64,000 nucleotides of DNA from Clostridia bacterium (lineage in GTDB: Bacteria > Bacillota > Clostridia > TANB77 > CAG-508). The stretch lies in NCBI GenBank assembly GCA_017456555.1, contig JAFTJF010000009.1, positions 1 through 64,000 on the forward strand, in the 5' to 3' direction. The notes under the pieces are model-generated. The model ran no database searches and was not told the origin of the DNA. It was given only the letters and a program-made list of their open reading frames with translations. Position numbers and translations under genes: made by a program. Shown one piece after another: positions 1 to 8,820 of the stretch; positions within the stretch are counted from its first letter, which is position 1; every line of letters starts with the position of its first letter.

Positions 1-398
1 AAAATAATAAAAAATTAAAATCACAAAAATTATAAATTTTGTGATTTTTTAATAATTTAAAAAATATTTTTAACTAAATTCAAAATTTCGTAATTATTTT
101 TTATAAACCGAACAACAAAAATTAAAAGCGAACAAATGAGCGTTTTTAGATAATAGATTTTTTTAAATTAAATTTACAATTTTGCAAATTTCTTAAATAC
201 GAAAATCAATTTTAAGACTTTTATAATTACTATAATAAAATTAGCTATTACAAAATTGAAATTCGTTTATTCTTGATTTTACGATTATTAAATATCAATT
301 ATTATTACTAGTATCATATTTAAATTTGCTAATTAATGATAATAAAATTATAAATATTGATATTATATAATTGCGAGTTTTGCTCTAAAAAGTGACTT

Positions 399-495
399 AC
401 GAGAATCGATTTTAAGCCATTTTTATTTTTAATTAATATAACTTATTGTCTTAAAATTTAGCCAAATATTGATATCAGTGACTTCACGAGATTTT
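399..495. repeat. degenerate direct repeat, copy 1
   Basis: It begins with ACGAGAATCGATTTTAAG and continues with a matching AT-rich segment that contains TTAATATA and TTTAGC. The second copy begins 174 bases downstream. The two share about the first 18 bases exactly and then align with scattered changes. The function is unknown. Confidence 0.5.
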
Positions 496-572
496 TATCA
501 TAAAATATAGCTAATAAAATAAGAAAATTTTAAATTGCCAAAAAACCTAAAAAACGCCTAAAATAGTAACGC

Positions 573-667
573 ACGAGAATCGATTTTAAGGCGTTTTTAT
601 TTTTTATTAATATAGTTTGTTGTCTAACATTTTAGCTAAATATATTGAAATAGTATGTTTTCGGGAT
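573..667. repeat. degenerate direct repeat, copy 2, with a hairpin at its start
   Basis: This is the second copy of the ACGAGAATCGATTTTAAG repeat. Its first part also forms the right arm of an inverted repeat: AAAACGCCT at 551-559 pairs with AGGCGTTTT at 589-597, followed by a T-run. The shape resembles an intrinsic terminator on the plus strand, although no plus-strand gene precedes it. Confidence 0.5.
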
Positions 668-1400
668 TTTTAAATTTTTTGCAAAAAATTATATTAGAGC
701 TAGATAAAAATTTTTAAAATATATAAAGCTTTAAAATCAAATTTTAAAATTCGAGCAACAAGTTATCTAACAAAAATATAAAAGAGCCTTAAATTTGATT
801 TTCGAAAGAGATAGATTACAATATTATATAGAGAGTTACTATATAAAAATAATATATATATATGATAGATAATGAAGTCTTAAAATCAAAAATAAGAGCA
901 GTAGAAATAAAAGTAAATAAAGATATTGAATAATAATATAATTAAGTATATAATTCAAAATAAGTAATCAATAAAAACTTATATAAGCAACAAGTCAAAA
1001 GGTTTGAAATCAAGAGTAGAGGCTTAATTCAAAAGATTATATAATTCCTACTCCTATTTGCACAAAACTTTGATTTTGCGCAATGTTATATATAACAAAA
1101 TACGACTTTATATACTACTCTTCCTACTTTAAATTCAAAAAATTTATTACATACCCTTCTTCTATTATTTATTTTATCAATTAATTTTTAGTTATCTTTA
1201 AATTTCATTTTGTTATTTATATATTTTATATCATTTTAAAAAATTTATTTTCATAATTTTTTATTATTTTAAATTTTTCCTAAAATTAATTTTTTTATAA
1301 TTTTCAAAAATTTCATTAATTTTATAAATTTTTATAAAATTAGCCTCTACCTCGAATTTTCAAAATTAGCCCTCTCTCCTGTCTTTTTGATTTTTGAGAA

Positions 1401-1428
1401 AAAAAGAGCTACTATTTTTTAGTAACTC
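1401..1428 (-). terminator. intrinsic terminator after the 1515-2087 gene
   Basis: On the minus strand a nine-base stem (GAGTTACTA with TAGTAGCTC, one wobble or mismatch pair) is followed by a run of T. It lies about 90 bases past the stop codon of the membrane protein gene. Confidence 0.7.
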
Positions 1429-1514
1429 TAACTTCTTTTAATTATTATTCCTTATTTATTTTGATTAGATTTAAAATTTTATCAAATTGTAATTTTTAGT
1501 TTCTATAACTAATA

Positions 1515-2087
1515 TTATTTTATAGAATCTTTCTTTACATATTCAATGCCATCAATTACTATTGTATCTTCTACAGATTTTGTAACTAAATTTGCAAATA
1601 AAGGTTGAAGATGTGATGGAACTATACTTTCATCAAGATATGATTCAATATTGATGTCACCATTATAATATTTTCCTTCAATATAGTCTCCAATCTTATA
1701 TTTTTTTTCAGTAGCTAACCCTATTACTTCTTCGACATTCTCTAGTGTTCCTGTTGATTCTACATATACTGTTACAAGTGCTTTTAATTCTGGTACATCA
1801 TTTACATATGTTCCTGATTCAGAGATATCTATTATTCTTCCATAGCAAATTTCACCGTATTCACTTGTTCTATAATTTTTAATTATTTTGCTAATACCTA
1901 AATATAGCATAAATAATCCAACTGCCCAAAATATTCCTAAAAATATTTTAGGAAATAACATTTCATTAAATTCTTCTTGTGAAACGATTTGACCATTAAC
2001 TGAAATAGTGGTTCCACTAAAATAACTTGCAAATGTAACAACTGCTGTACATGCAGTCCAAAATAAACCAAATATTATTTCAAACAT
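1515..2087 (-). CDS. small membrane protein with a C-terminal soluble domain, unknown function
   Basis: The product is 190 residues. A hydrophobic segment at about 1-24 and a second at about 46-66 flank a short polar loop, so two membrane helices are likely. The rest is a soluble domain rich in beta-type sequence, and the stretch GEICYGRIIDISESG resembles the start of DUF3592-type domains, which occur in many small bacterial membrane proteins. The start follows AAGGGGAAG. It is a single gene with its own terminator. Codon use is AT-rich like the native genes. I do not recognise a specific function. Confidence 0.75.
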   Translation of the reverse strand: MFEIIFGLFWTACTAVVTFASYFSGTTISVNGQIVSQEEFNEMLFPKIFLGIFWAVGLFMLYLGISKIIKNYRTSEYGEICYGRIIDISESGTYVNDVPELKALVTVYVESTGTLENVEEVIGLATEKKYKIGDYIEGKYYNGDINIESYLDESIVPSHLQPLFANLVTKSVEDTIVIDGIEYVKKDSIK

Positions 2088-2214
2088 CTTTTCTCTTCCC
2101 CTTAAATTTCAATATAAATTTGAATTTTATTATTCATTAATAAATTTTATATCATAAAAGTAATTTTTTTACAATCTTAACTTCTCATTTTTTGCCACAT
2201 TCTTCTCTTAAATG

Positions 2215-2244
2215 GAAAAAAGCCCCGGTCAGTCAGACCAGGGC
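2215..2244 (-). terminator. GC-rich intrinsic terminator of the ftsH-like gene
   Basis: The arms GCCCCGGTC and GACCAGGGC enclose a five-base loop, and on the minus strand the stem is followed by six T. Its GC content is far above the surroundings, as in the other terminators of this gene class. Confidence 0.85.
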
Positions 2245-2260
2245 CTTTCCCATAGGGTGA

Positions 2261-4102
2261 TTATTTTTTATAAGCTGCAAACATCTCGTTAATTTCTTCA
2301 CCAGATACGGTTTCTTTTTCGAGAAGTCTGTTTACCAGCTCATCCAACAAACTACGATGTTCGGTAATAAGCTTTTTAGCATCTTCTTCAGCCTTCTTCA
2401 CCATCTCAGCAATTTTGTCGCCAACAGAACTTAAAGTTTTCTCACCAAAGATGTCAAGATCAGTCCTAGATGCTCCTGCAAAGGAAATAGGACCAATATC
2501 TCCATCCATACCGTAATAGATAATCATATCTCTTGCGGTCTGAGTGGCTACCTTCAAGTCATTGGACGGACCTGTAGAAATGTCACCAAGGACAATGTCT
2601 TCAGCTGCTTTACCACCAAGTAAGCAAACGAGTCTTTCTGTAAGTTCTTTCTTGCTGATGTAGTTTTTATCTTCAACGGTATCGTGAAGAGTGTAACCAC
2701 CAGCAGAACCTCTAGGAATAATACAAACTTCTTTGAGGTTTGCCTGAGTTTCCAGAAAAAGACTTACAATCGCATGACCAGCCTCGTGAACTGCTGTAAG
2801 CTTTCTCTCTGCTTCAGAGATAATTCTTCCAGTTTTCTTAAGACCGACCTGGATTTTCATCATTGCTTCAGTGATATCATCCATGTTGATGGCATTGTGT
2901 TGCTTTCTAACGGCAACGATGGCTGCTTCATTGAGCAAATTCTCCAGTCCTGCACCAGAGAATCCTGCAGTATTGTATGCAAGATTCCTAAAGTCCACTG
3001 TTTCATCAAAAGGCTTATTTTTTCCATGAAGCCTTAAGATTTCTTCTCTGCCCTTCAAGTCAGGAAGATGGATAGTAATTTTTCTATCGAATCTACCAGG
3101 ACGAGTAAGAGCGGGATCTAGCGATTCAGGTCTATTTGTTGCTGCAATGACAGTAATTGCATGTTTGCCTGCAAATCCGTCCATTTCAGTCAGAAGCTGA
3201 TTAAGAGTTTGGTTGTGTTCAGATGCGCCAGCATTGTGATCACGATTGCCACCAAGTGCATCAATTTCATCAAAGAAAATGATACAAGGTGCCATCTTTT
3301 CTGCTTCTTTAAAAAGCGAACGAATTCTGGATGCACCAACACCAACATACATCTCAACAAACTCTGAGCCAGAGGTTGCAATACATGCAATTCCAGCTTC
3401 TCCGGCTACAGCTTTTGCAAGCAAAGTTTTACCTGTACCAGGATGTCCGTCTAGCAAAACACCATTCGGAATCTTGGCGCCAAATTTCTGATATTTTTCA
3501 GGATGCTTAATAAAGTCAACAACTTCCATGAGTTCCTTTTTCTCTTCGTCAAGTCCTGCAACATCTTTGAATGTTACGGTGCTCTTGGCGGTTTTCTCAT
3601 AGAAGTGAGTGTCATTATTGAAAAGACTTGTTGTAAATGGAGAATTAGGTATATTACTACTTGAACCACCATTTTTTCCTTTTTTAAACATTCTGACAAA
3701 GCTTGAGATCATAAATACCAGATACAGAATCAGCATTAATTGCGGTAATAACAACAAAAAAGAAAGACCGCTACTTGATTCTTGCTCATCAATAGTAAGT
3801 TCTACAGATGAACCTTCTGCAATCTTGCTCTGAATGTATTCAGATACAACAGTTACACTCGGTATTTCAACCAAATATATGACTGAAGTATCTTCGGCAT
3901 TTTGAGCTTTTGCATGTGTTTCTCCTTGCTGCAGATCGATGTTAGTAATAGTTCCATCATCGATCATTTGAATAAACTGCGAGTAAGAGATTTCTTGCTC
4001 TACCGGTGAATTGTCAGCGGGTCTGTAGAAAATCGCAAACAGAATTGCCGCAATTCCCAGAATCAGCGCAAGTAATCTCAGTTTTTTTCTAATTTTTTTC
4101 AT
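2261..4102 (-). CDS. ftsH: FtsH-type membrane AAA+ zinc metalloprotease
   Basis: This is a membrane-anchored ATP-dependent protease that degrades unstable or misassembled membrane and regulatory proteins. The 613 residues match the family length. Membrane helices lie at about 9-27 and 114-137 and enclose an external domain. The AAA+ module has Walker A GHPGTGKT (219-226; the family usually has GPPGTGKT), Walker B IIFFDEID (274-281) and an SRH region (ATNRPESLDPALTRPGRFDR). The peptidase domain has HEAGH (439-443), with a likely third zinc ligand at Asp515. The start follows GGAGGG. It is a single transcription unit with its own promoter and terminator. Base composition is clearly richer in G and C than the genes around it. 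Clostridia usually keep ftsH beside tilS-hpt, so this is probably an extra, acquired copy, but the housekeeping copy is not in this window. Confidence 0.95.
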   Translation of the reverse strand: MKKIRKKLRLLALILGIAAILFAIFYRPADNSPVEQEISYSQFIQMIDDGTITNIDLQQGETHAKAQNAEDTSVIYLVEIPSVTVVSEYIQSKIAEGSSVELTIDEQESSSGLSFLLLLPQLMLILYLVFMISSFVRMFKKGKNGGSSSNIPNSPFTTSLFNNDTHFYEKTAKSTVTFKDVAGLDEEKKELMEVVDFIKHPEKYQKFGAKIPNGVLLDGHPGTGKTLLAKAVAGEAGIACIATSGSEFVEMYVGVGASRIRSLFKEAEKMAPCIIFFDEIDALGGNRDHNAGASEHNQTLNQLLTEMDGFAGKHAITVIAATNRPESLDPALTRPGRFDRKITIHLPDLKGREEILRLHGKNKPFDETVDFRNLAYNTAGFSGAGLENLLNEAAIVAVRKQHNAINMDDITEAMMKIQVGLKKTGRIISEAERKLTAVHEAGHAIVSLFLETQANLKEVCIIPRGSAGGYTLHDTVEDKNYISKKELTERLVCLLGGKAAEDIVLGDISTGPSNDLKVATQTARDMIIYYGMDGDIGPISFAGASRTDLDIFGEKTLSSVGDKIAEMVKKAEEDAKKLITEHRSLLDELVNRLLEKETVSGEEINEMFAAYKK

Positions 4103-4191
4103 ACGGTTCCCTCCATATGTTAGTTAATTTGTTAATAGAATCAAACTGCACAGTTTTAATCACCCTATATTTTCAATGTGCAATCTAAATA

Positions 4192-4220
4192 ATTATAACA
4201 TAATATTATGTTAATTTCAA
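4192..4220 (-). promoter_or_regulatory. sigma-A promoter of the ftsH-like gene
   Basis: On the minus strand, TTGAAA (4215-4220) is separated by 17 bases from TATAAT (4192-4197). The spacer contains ACATAATATTATGT, a small palindrome that resembles sequence in other promoters of this gene class. Confidence 0.8.
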
Positions 4221-4315
4221 GTTTTCTTTTATTCTTTCATAGAAGTTTTATAAATAACAAAAATTTCTGTGCAACAGTTACGCGTAGTGTTTTATTGTCT
4301 TTTCCTATTAAATAG

Positions 4316-4336
4316 AAAAAGTCCGCAAGAGCGGAC
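4316..4336 (-). terminator. GC-rich intrinsic terminator of the 4351-4794 gene
   Basis: A perfect six-base stem (GTCCGC / GCGGAC) with a four-base loop is followed by five T on the minus strand, just past the stop codon. Confidence 0.8.
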
Positions 4337-4350
4337 CTTTGTTTGTAGTG

Positions 4351-4794
4351 CTATTTTTTCTCTTCTACAAATTTTACCACGTATTCCCGGGGACGTTCAA
4401 CCACATTTTTTTGCTTTTGTCGTTTTTGACTTGCTTCTGTTTCAGTAAGTTCTAAACCATATTTAAAAAGCATTTCAGTAAGATCAGAAATGATTTTATC
4501 ATAATCAGAACTTTGAGCAATATATCCTCTAAAGCAAGTGTAGCCAGACTTGTGTGTTTGTATGGAGAAATGATGTTTCGAAGGGTAGAGCGCGATTTCA
4601 AAGATTGGTTCAGAAATATAATTTCTTTTTGTTCTTGTAGCAATCTCATCTAGGTAATTGTACAAGATTGTCCATAGGTGTGCTGAATCGGAATGGCCAT
4701 GTTTGAAATGCCACTTTCCGAATTGTTGAACTTTTGCTTTTAATTCAGCAAATTGCCGAGAAAGCTTTTCTGTGTCTTCACGAACATACCGCAT
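4351..4794 (-). CDS. uncharacterised 147-residue protein of the GC-richer gene class
   Basis: I do not recognise this protein. The frame is open from 4854, but AGGAGG lies nine bases before the ATG at 4794 and the promoter -10 covers 4854-4859, so the shorter start is right. The N-terminal third is helical (EKLSRQFAELKAKVQQ). A mixed segment follows with several His and aromatic residues (GKWHFKHGHSDSAHLW; YPSKHHFSIQTH). The C-terminus is highly basic and charged. There is no signal peptide or membrane helix, so it is probably cytoplasmic. It has its own promoter and terminator. Composition and architecture match ftsH and the TelA cluster rather than the AT-rich neighbours. Confidence 0.8.
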   Translation of the reverse strand: MRYVREDTEKLSRQFAELKAKVQQFGKWHFKHGHSDSAHLWTILYNYLDEIATRTKRNYISEPIFEIALYPSKHHFSIQTHKSGYTCFRGYIAQSSDYDKIISDLTEMLFKYGLELTETEASQKRQKQKNVVERPREYVVKFVEEKK

Positions 4795-4853
4795 GAAGTA
4801 ATTCCTCCTGTCTATCAATACGGGTAAATATATATTTTTTTGAAGCAGAATCA

Positions 4854-4882
4854 ATTATACTCTTATGTTATGTAAATTGCAA
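4854..4882 (-). promoter_or_regulatory. sigma-A promoter of the 4351-4794 gene
   Basis: On the minus strand, TTGCAA (4877-4882), 17 bases and TATAAT (4854-4859). The spacer carries TTTACATAACATA, similar to the spacers upstream of ftsH and 22809-24107. Confidence 0.75.
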
Positions 4883-4975
4883 TACTCTTTTATTATTATT
4901 TAAAATAAAGCTATAATAAAAAGATAGACCTAATTTTACTTAAATCTATCTTTGCTTTATTTAATAGTTTTATAA

Positions 4976-5593
4976 TTATTTCATTTCAATATTATATTTT
5001 TCATTTATATTATCCAGAAAAGCACCAAAGTTATTATAATCAAATATATAACCATTGATTTTGCAATTGATTGCTGTATCTATATTTTCTTTTTTATCAT
5101 CTAGAAATAGAGATTCTTCCGGATTTAAAGAATATCTGTTTAATAATATTTCATATATTTTAGGATCTGGTTTTGATACTTTTTCTTGAGCTGAAATGAT
5201 TTGTCCATCAAAATATTTATCCAAATCTTTTTGAGTTAAATATTCTGGAATTTCATGAGGTGCATTTGATAATACATATGTTTTATAGCCTTGTTTTCTA
5301 ACATTTTCAATAAAATTAATTATATTATCATTTATTACTAACCCCTCTCTCCAACTTGCCATGATTTCTTTACATGGCTTATGAAGATTTTCTGGTAATT
5401 TTGATATCATAATATCAATCGCATCAGATTTTTCAATTGTACCGTTATCAAGCTCTTTCCATTCTTCAGAATTAAATATTACATCTTCTAAAATTTTTTT
5501 ATCTGAATCATTATCAGAAAACTTATTTAGCACTATCTCCCACTTTAATTTTAATACAACATTTCCTAAATCAAAAATAATATTTTTTATCAT
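4976..5593 (-). CDS. HAD-superfamily phosphatase, YihX-like
   Basis: This is a soluble haloacid-dehalogenase-fold hydrolase of 205 residues. Motif I is FDLGNVV near the N-terminus, the variant used by YihX-type sugar-phosphate phosphatases, with the nucleophile Asp and a Gly where most HADs have the second Asp. Motif II is VLSN, motif III the Lys in KVSKPDPKIY, and motif IV FLDDKKEN. A helical cap sits between motifs I and II. The YihX family removes phosphate from small substrates such as glucose 1-phosphate, but the substrate here cannot be read from sequence. The start follows GAGAGGAAC. It may share a transcript with 5673-6932, which lies upstream 80 bases away. Confidence 0.85.
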   Translation of the reverse strand: MIKNIIFDLGNVVLKLKWEIVLNKFSDNDSDKKILEDVIFNSEEWKELDNGTIEKSDAIDIMISKLPENLHKPCKEIMASWREGLVINDNIINFIENVRKQGYKTYVLSNAPHEIPEYLTQKDLDKYFDGQIISAQEKVSKPDPKIYEILLNRYSLNPEESLFLDDKKENIDTAINCKINGYIFDYNNFGAFLDNINEKYNIEMK

Positions 5594-5672
5594 ATGTTCC
5601 TCTCTCCTATTTTATAATTTTGGCTATTCATCTTTTATTTGTATATATTTTATTTATTTCATAAGACTATTT

Positions 5673-6932
5673 TTATAAATCATCTTCATAGTCTGGAAAT
5701 TTTTTACCTTTTTTTGTAGGTTTTGCTCTGTAAGTATCAGAAACTGTTTTCTTTCCAGATTTTCCATAATATCCACTACTACGGTCAGATGTTGCTCTTC
5801 TATAACTATCATCCAAAACTCTTTGATCTGCTTGTAATGTTTTGCTATCAATATAATTTAAATTAAGTTTAAAGGCTAAGAATCTTTTTAAACTTTCAAA
5901 TCCGTCACCATTTTCAAATAATTCATTTAATAAGAAATCATCGATTGAATATTTATTTATTCTTTCAGAGATAATTTCTGCATCTGAATCTAAATGATAG
6001 AAAAATTCTTCGTCTGCAAAGCCATATTTAATATATTTTTCTTTATTATCAGCAATAGTATTATATTTTTCGCTTGAATCTCTTAAATCTTTTGATATAT
6101 ATGTTTCAAAAGTTTTTTTCTTTTCAGAAGAAAAGTTAGAGAATGGATTTCTCTTTGGATTTCTACCATTTTTTAATTCATTCATTAATTTTAAAAGAGT
6201 TAATCTATATTCTGCTTCAATTAATTCTTTGTATAGTCTGGCAGAATATTTTTTATCAAAACTATTACTTTTTTTACTGATTAATCTTATATAACCTTCT
6301 GTTTGAAAGATTTTATTTCCTGTTTGACTAGTAAAATTACTAGAGAACAAATCTATCATTTTGTTATTTAATGTAGATAATTCACTTAAATAACATAAAC
6401 TTTGAATTGCTTTAATATGTGTTTGGTAATCTAATTCAAATTTTCTAAAACTACTTTCTAATTGATAATTATTCATATTGTTTATAGTAGAATTTTGACT
6501 AGAACTAGCAAGTTCTTTTATAGCATTTAATTGTCTTACTAAAGATAGATATGCTTCATATTCTGAACCACTGTCAGGATAATCCTTTGGATTTACTGTT
6601 TTGAAAAAAGCAGCTAAATTAATAAGTTCGCTTTCTCTACGTTCAATCTTAGAAGAAATATCGTTAAGTACTGATGTTTTTTCATCTCCTGTAACAAAAG
6701 TTGATTTTATTCCATCATCAGTTTCCTCTGGTACTTCTTCGTATAAGAAATCGAAAAAACCTTTTTTCTTAGCTGGAGTATCGTTTTCTTCAGCATTTTC
6801 AGAAACATCTTCAAAAAAGATATCTGTCCAACTTCCCTTCTTTTCTTGAGTAGAAGAAGCTTTTTTTGTTTTGTTTTCATCACTTGGTTCTTCTTCAAAT
6901 ATTAAATTAGATAATTTATTAAATAATCCCAT
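5673..6932 (-). CDS. uncharacterised 419-residue protein with repeated N-terminal aromatic-acidic motifs
   Basis: I know no family for this protein. The first 75 residues are disordered and acidic. They carry three similar short motifs: LSNLIFEEEPS (8-18), TDIFFEDVSE (36-45) and FDFLYEEVPE (60-69). The middle is helical and charged, with likely coiled-coil stretches. The last 40 residues are basic and Ser/Lys-rich, ending in an acidic PDYEDDL. No membrane helix is visible. A related motif, RFLYEDG, begins the coiled-coil protein at 8821-9543, which may point to a common binding partner. The start follows AAAGGATG. Codon use is AT-rich. Confidence 0.75.
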   Translation of the reverse strand: MGLFNKLSNLIFEEEPSDENKTKKASSTQEKKGSWTDIFFEDVSENAEENDTPAKKKGFFDFLYEEVPEETDDGIKSTFVTGDEKTSVLNDISSKIERRESELINLAAFFKTVNPKDYPDSGSEYEAYLSLVRQLNAIKELASSSQNSTINNMNNYQLESSFRKFELDYQTHIKAIQSLCYLSELSTLNNKMIDLFSSNFTSQTGNKIFQTEGYIRLISKKSNSFDKKYSARLYKELIEAEYRLTLLKLMNELKNGRNPKRNPFSNFSSEKKKTFETYISKDLRDSSEKYNTIADNKEKYIKYGFADEEFFYHLDSDAEIISERINKYSIDDFLLNELFENGDGFESLKRFLAFKLNLNYIDSKTLQADQRVLDDSYRRATSDRSSGYYGKSGKKTVSDTYRAKPTKKGKKFPDYEDDL

Positions 6933-7049
6933 TTTTACATCCTTTCACCTGGGTAATTATATCACGTTTATGTAAACTATTCAAGAGTTTTCGCATTATT
7001 TGCCATACTTTTTAGGAAAACAATATATTTTAAATTTTATATTAATAGA

Positions 7050-7080
7050 AAAAGGACCTAGCTGAAGTTAGCTAGGTCCT
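7050..7080 (-). terminator. GC-rich intrinsic terminator of the 8821-7117 operon
   Basis: A perfect 11-base stem (AGGACCTAGCT / AGCTAGGTCCT) with a six-base loop is followed by a T-run on the minus strand, 37 bases past the stop codon. Confidence 0.9.
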
Positions 7081-7116
7081 CGGAGTTAAACTAGACGATT
7101 GTTAGATTTGAGCAAA

Positions 7117-8775
7117 TTAATATCCAGCCTGATAGAAGGAAATCTCGCAACTACGGTTGTTAGATCTGCCTTCTTCAGTATCGTTGGTGTCAATCGGATA
7201 ATCGCCACCAAGGCCTTCGATGATAATACGATCTTCATCAATGCCCTGGGAAACCATGTATTCTTTCACAGTTTCGGCTCTCATCAAAGAGAGTTTGTAA
7301 GCAAATTCGCTGCTCTTGAAGCCCGGAGCAATCTTGTAAGACTGTGTTGCTTCATCCCAAACAGAGCTTCCTTCACCAAGATTAACGTGACCGGAAATCT
7401 TGATAACGGTCTTGTTCAGAACTTTAGCTACCTTGATGAACTGATCCAGCAATTCCTTGTTGGTCTGTTCGTAGCCAGTCTTAAAGGTTGCGGAGTCACC
7501 ATTGAAGAGCACTTTCGCATATTGTGTGATAAGTGCTTCTTGGTCCACATAGTCTTCTGCATCATTGGTGATGGAAGAGTCATTTGCATTTTCTTTTCCA
7601 TCCCATTTGGAGCCGAGAGAAACAATGTAGGAATCAGAAATCAAGTTATACTCCTCATTGGTTTCAAAGCCAAGCTGCTTCCAAACCTTGCAGAAGTCCT
7701 TATAGATATCTTCTGCAACATCCAGTGCTTCAAGGTTACCGTTAAAACCAAGGAATTTGGCATAACTGATTTCAGCAGCCATATCTTCGTTGGAATACTC
7801 GGAGAAGTCAGGAACTGCGCTACGAATTGCATCATAATACCCCTGGATATTAACATCGTTATTGATGTCATTTACAGTTGTAATGAGTGCATCGATAATG
7901 GCAGTTACTTCGTCCTTGTGGCTTTCTGCAAATTCCTTATTGAAGACAATACCGTCAATAACAAGATACTCTGCAGAAGCAGTGCTGAACAACAGGTGGC
8001 TGTTTTCCTTTTCAAGTGCACCTGTCATGTTCCAAGTGGAAACTGCTCCTACATCACCTCTAACGAAGGCATCGACTGCCTCCTGGGTGGAGTCAAAAAG
8101 CACAAAGTTATCAACGATTTTCTGGACTTCTTCTTCGCTAAGACCAGACTCGTTCAAAAACCAAACAGGAATTGCAGTAGACACGGAATTTTTAGCCATA
8201 CCAATCTTTACATTTTTAAGATCAGTAATGTTTTTAACCGTATTGTCAGTAACAATTCCGTCGCCACCAGTACTGGTGTCAATGAAGTAAGGCATAACAG
8301 TCTGAATGCCCTTATCTTCCAACTGTTTGGATACCAGAGCCATCTTGTTGACAGTCATCGCAAAGAACTGGATTTCTCCATTCTCAAAAGCCTTAATGAT
8401 GTTGTCATCATCGTCTTCAATGTAGATTTCCACATTGAGTCCGGCTTTATCAAAATTCGATCCATCCTGAGTTACATTTCCACCGTTTGCTGCGAAAAGA
8501 CTGGTGTAGCCACTGAACGTGTTTACATAGCCTTTGATTGTTTCTTGGGTTTCTACAGGGTCAGTACCTTCTGTTTCAGAATTATCATCATTCTTGCTGT
8601 CAGTAGGCTTGTTTACATTTTCCTGTTGCTGAGTTTGAGAGGGATTCGTGCTGGCACTAGGATTGTCATCCTTGCCAATCAAACGACTCACACCAAAAAC
8701 AGCGGCGCCGAGAATCGCGATTACGATTACGACCATTGCGGGAATAACCCACGGCTTGAGCTTTCTGTTACCCAT
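7117..8775 (-). CDS. membrane-anchored substrate-binding protein fused to an OmpA-like domain
   Basis: The product is 552 residues. It has an uncleaved-looking membrane helix (about 9-32), an N/Q/S/T-rich linker to about 80, a periplasmic-binding-protein-like domain to about 400 (NitT/TauT or phosphate-binding type, with IDGIVFNKEFAESHKDEV), and a C-terminal OmpA-family domain. The OmpA signature runs over the last 58 residues, with LSLMRAETVKEYMVSQGID, then GLGGDYPIDTN and GRSNNRSCEI. OmpA domains bind peptidoglycan, so the protein probably sits on the outer face of the membrane and touches the wall. Such SBP/OmpA fusions are known in Firmicutes next to TelA-type genes. It follows 8821-9543 by 45 bases in one operon, and the start has AGGAGG. 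Composition is GC-richer than average here. The ligand is unknown. Confidence 0.9.
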   Translation of the reverse strand: MGNRKLKPWVIPAMVVIVIAILGAAVFGVSRLIGKDDNPSASTNPSQTQQQENVNKPTDSKNDDNSETEGTDPVETQETIKGYVNTFSGYTSLFAANGGNVTQDGSNFDKAGLNVEIYIEDDDDNIIKAFENGEIQFFAMTVNKMALVSKQLEDKGIQTVMPYFIDTSTGGDGIVTDNTVKNITDLKNVKIGMAKNSVSTAIPVWFLNESGLSEEEVQKIVDNFVLFDSTQEAVDAFVRGDVGAVSTWNMTGALEKENSHLLFSTASAEYLVIDGIVFNKEFAESHKDEVTAIIDALITTVNDINNDVNIQGYYDAIRSAVPDFSEYSNEDMAAEISYAKFLGFNGNLEALDVAEDIYKDFCKVWKQLGFETNEEYNLISDSYIVSLGSKWDGKENANDSSITNDAEDYVDQEALITQYAKVLFNGDSATFKTGYEQTNKELLDQFIKVAKVLNKTVIKISGHVNLGEGSSVWDEATQSYKIAPGFKSSEFAYKLSLMRAETVKEYMVSQGIDEDRIIIEGLGGDYPIDTNDTEEGRSNNRSCEISFYQAGY

Positions 8776-8820
8776 CTTAAATCCTCCTGATATTTTTAAA
8801 TTGAATAACGGGTTGACGAG

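Larger units (their letters stand above)
1..1400. other. gene-free, extremely AT-rich region with degenerate repeats
   Basis: I see no convincing gene in this stretch. All frames are short and none follows a good ribosome binding site. The composition is almost entirely A and T. Two copies of a diverged repeat (separate entries) lie at 399-495 and 573-667, and a weaker relative of their first 20 bases lies near 198. From about 700 to 1030 the plus strand is purine-rich, and from about 1120 to 1440 it is pyrimidine-rich, as if decayed genes once converged here. A hairpin with arms TTGCACAAAA and TTTTGCGCAA lies near 1058-1083. Confidence 0.6.

Noticed and set aside
862..933. A 23-codon frame starting MIDNEV
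   Set aside because: No ribosome binding site, lies in repetitive TA sequence, and no other support.
1..1400. Replication origin in the AT-rich region
   Set aside because: No clusters of DnaA boxes (TTATCCACA type) and no dnaA, dnaN or parAB genes nearby.
7099..8790. A 563-codon open frame on the plus strand across the SBP/OmpA gene
   Set aside because: It begins at TTG without a ribosome binding site and its Cys/Val/Ile/Phe-rich translation is what the antisense of a GC-richer gene gives. The minus-strand gene has AGGAGG, domains and a terminator.
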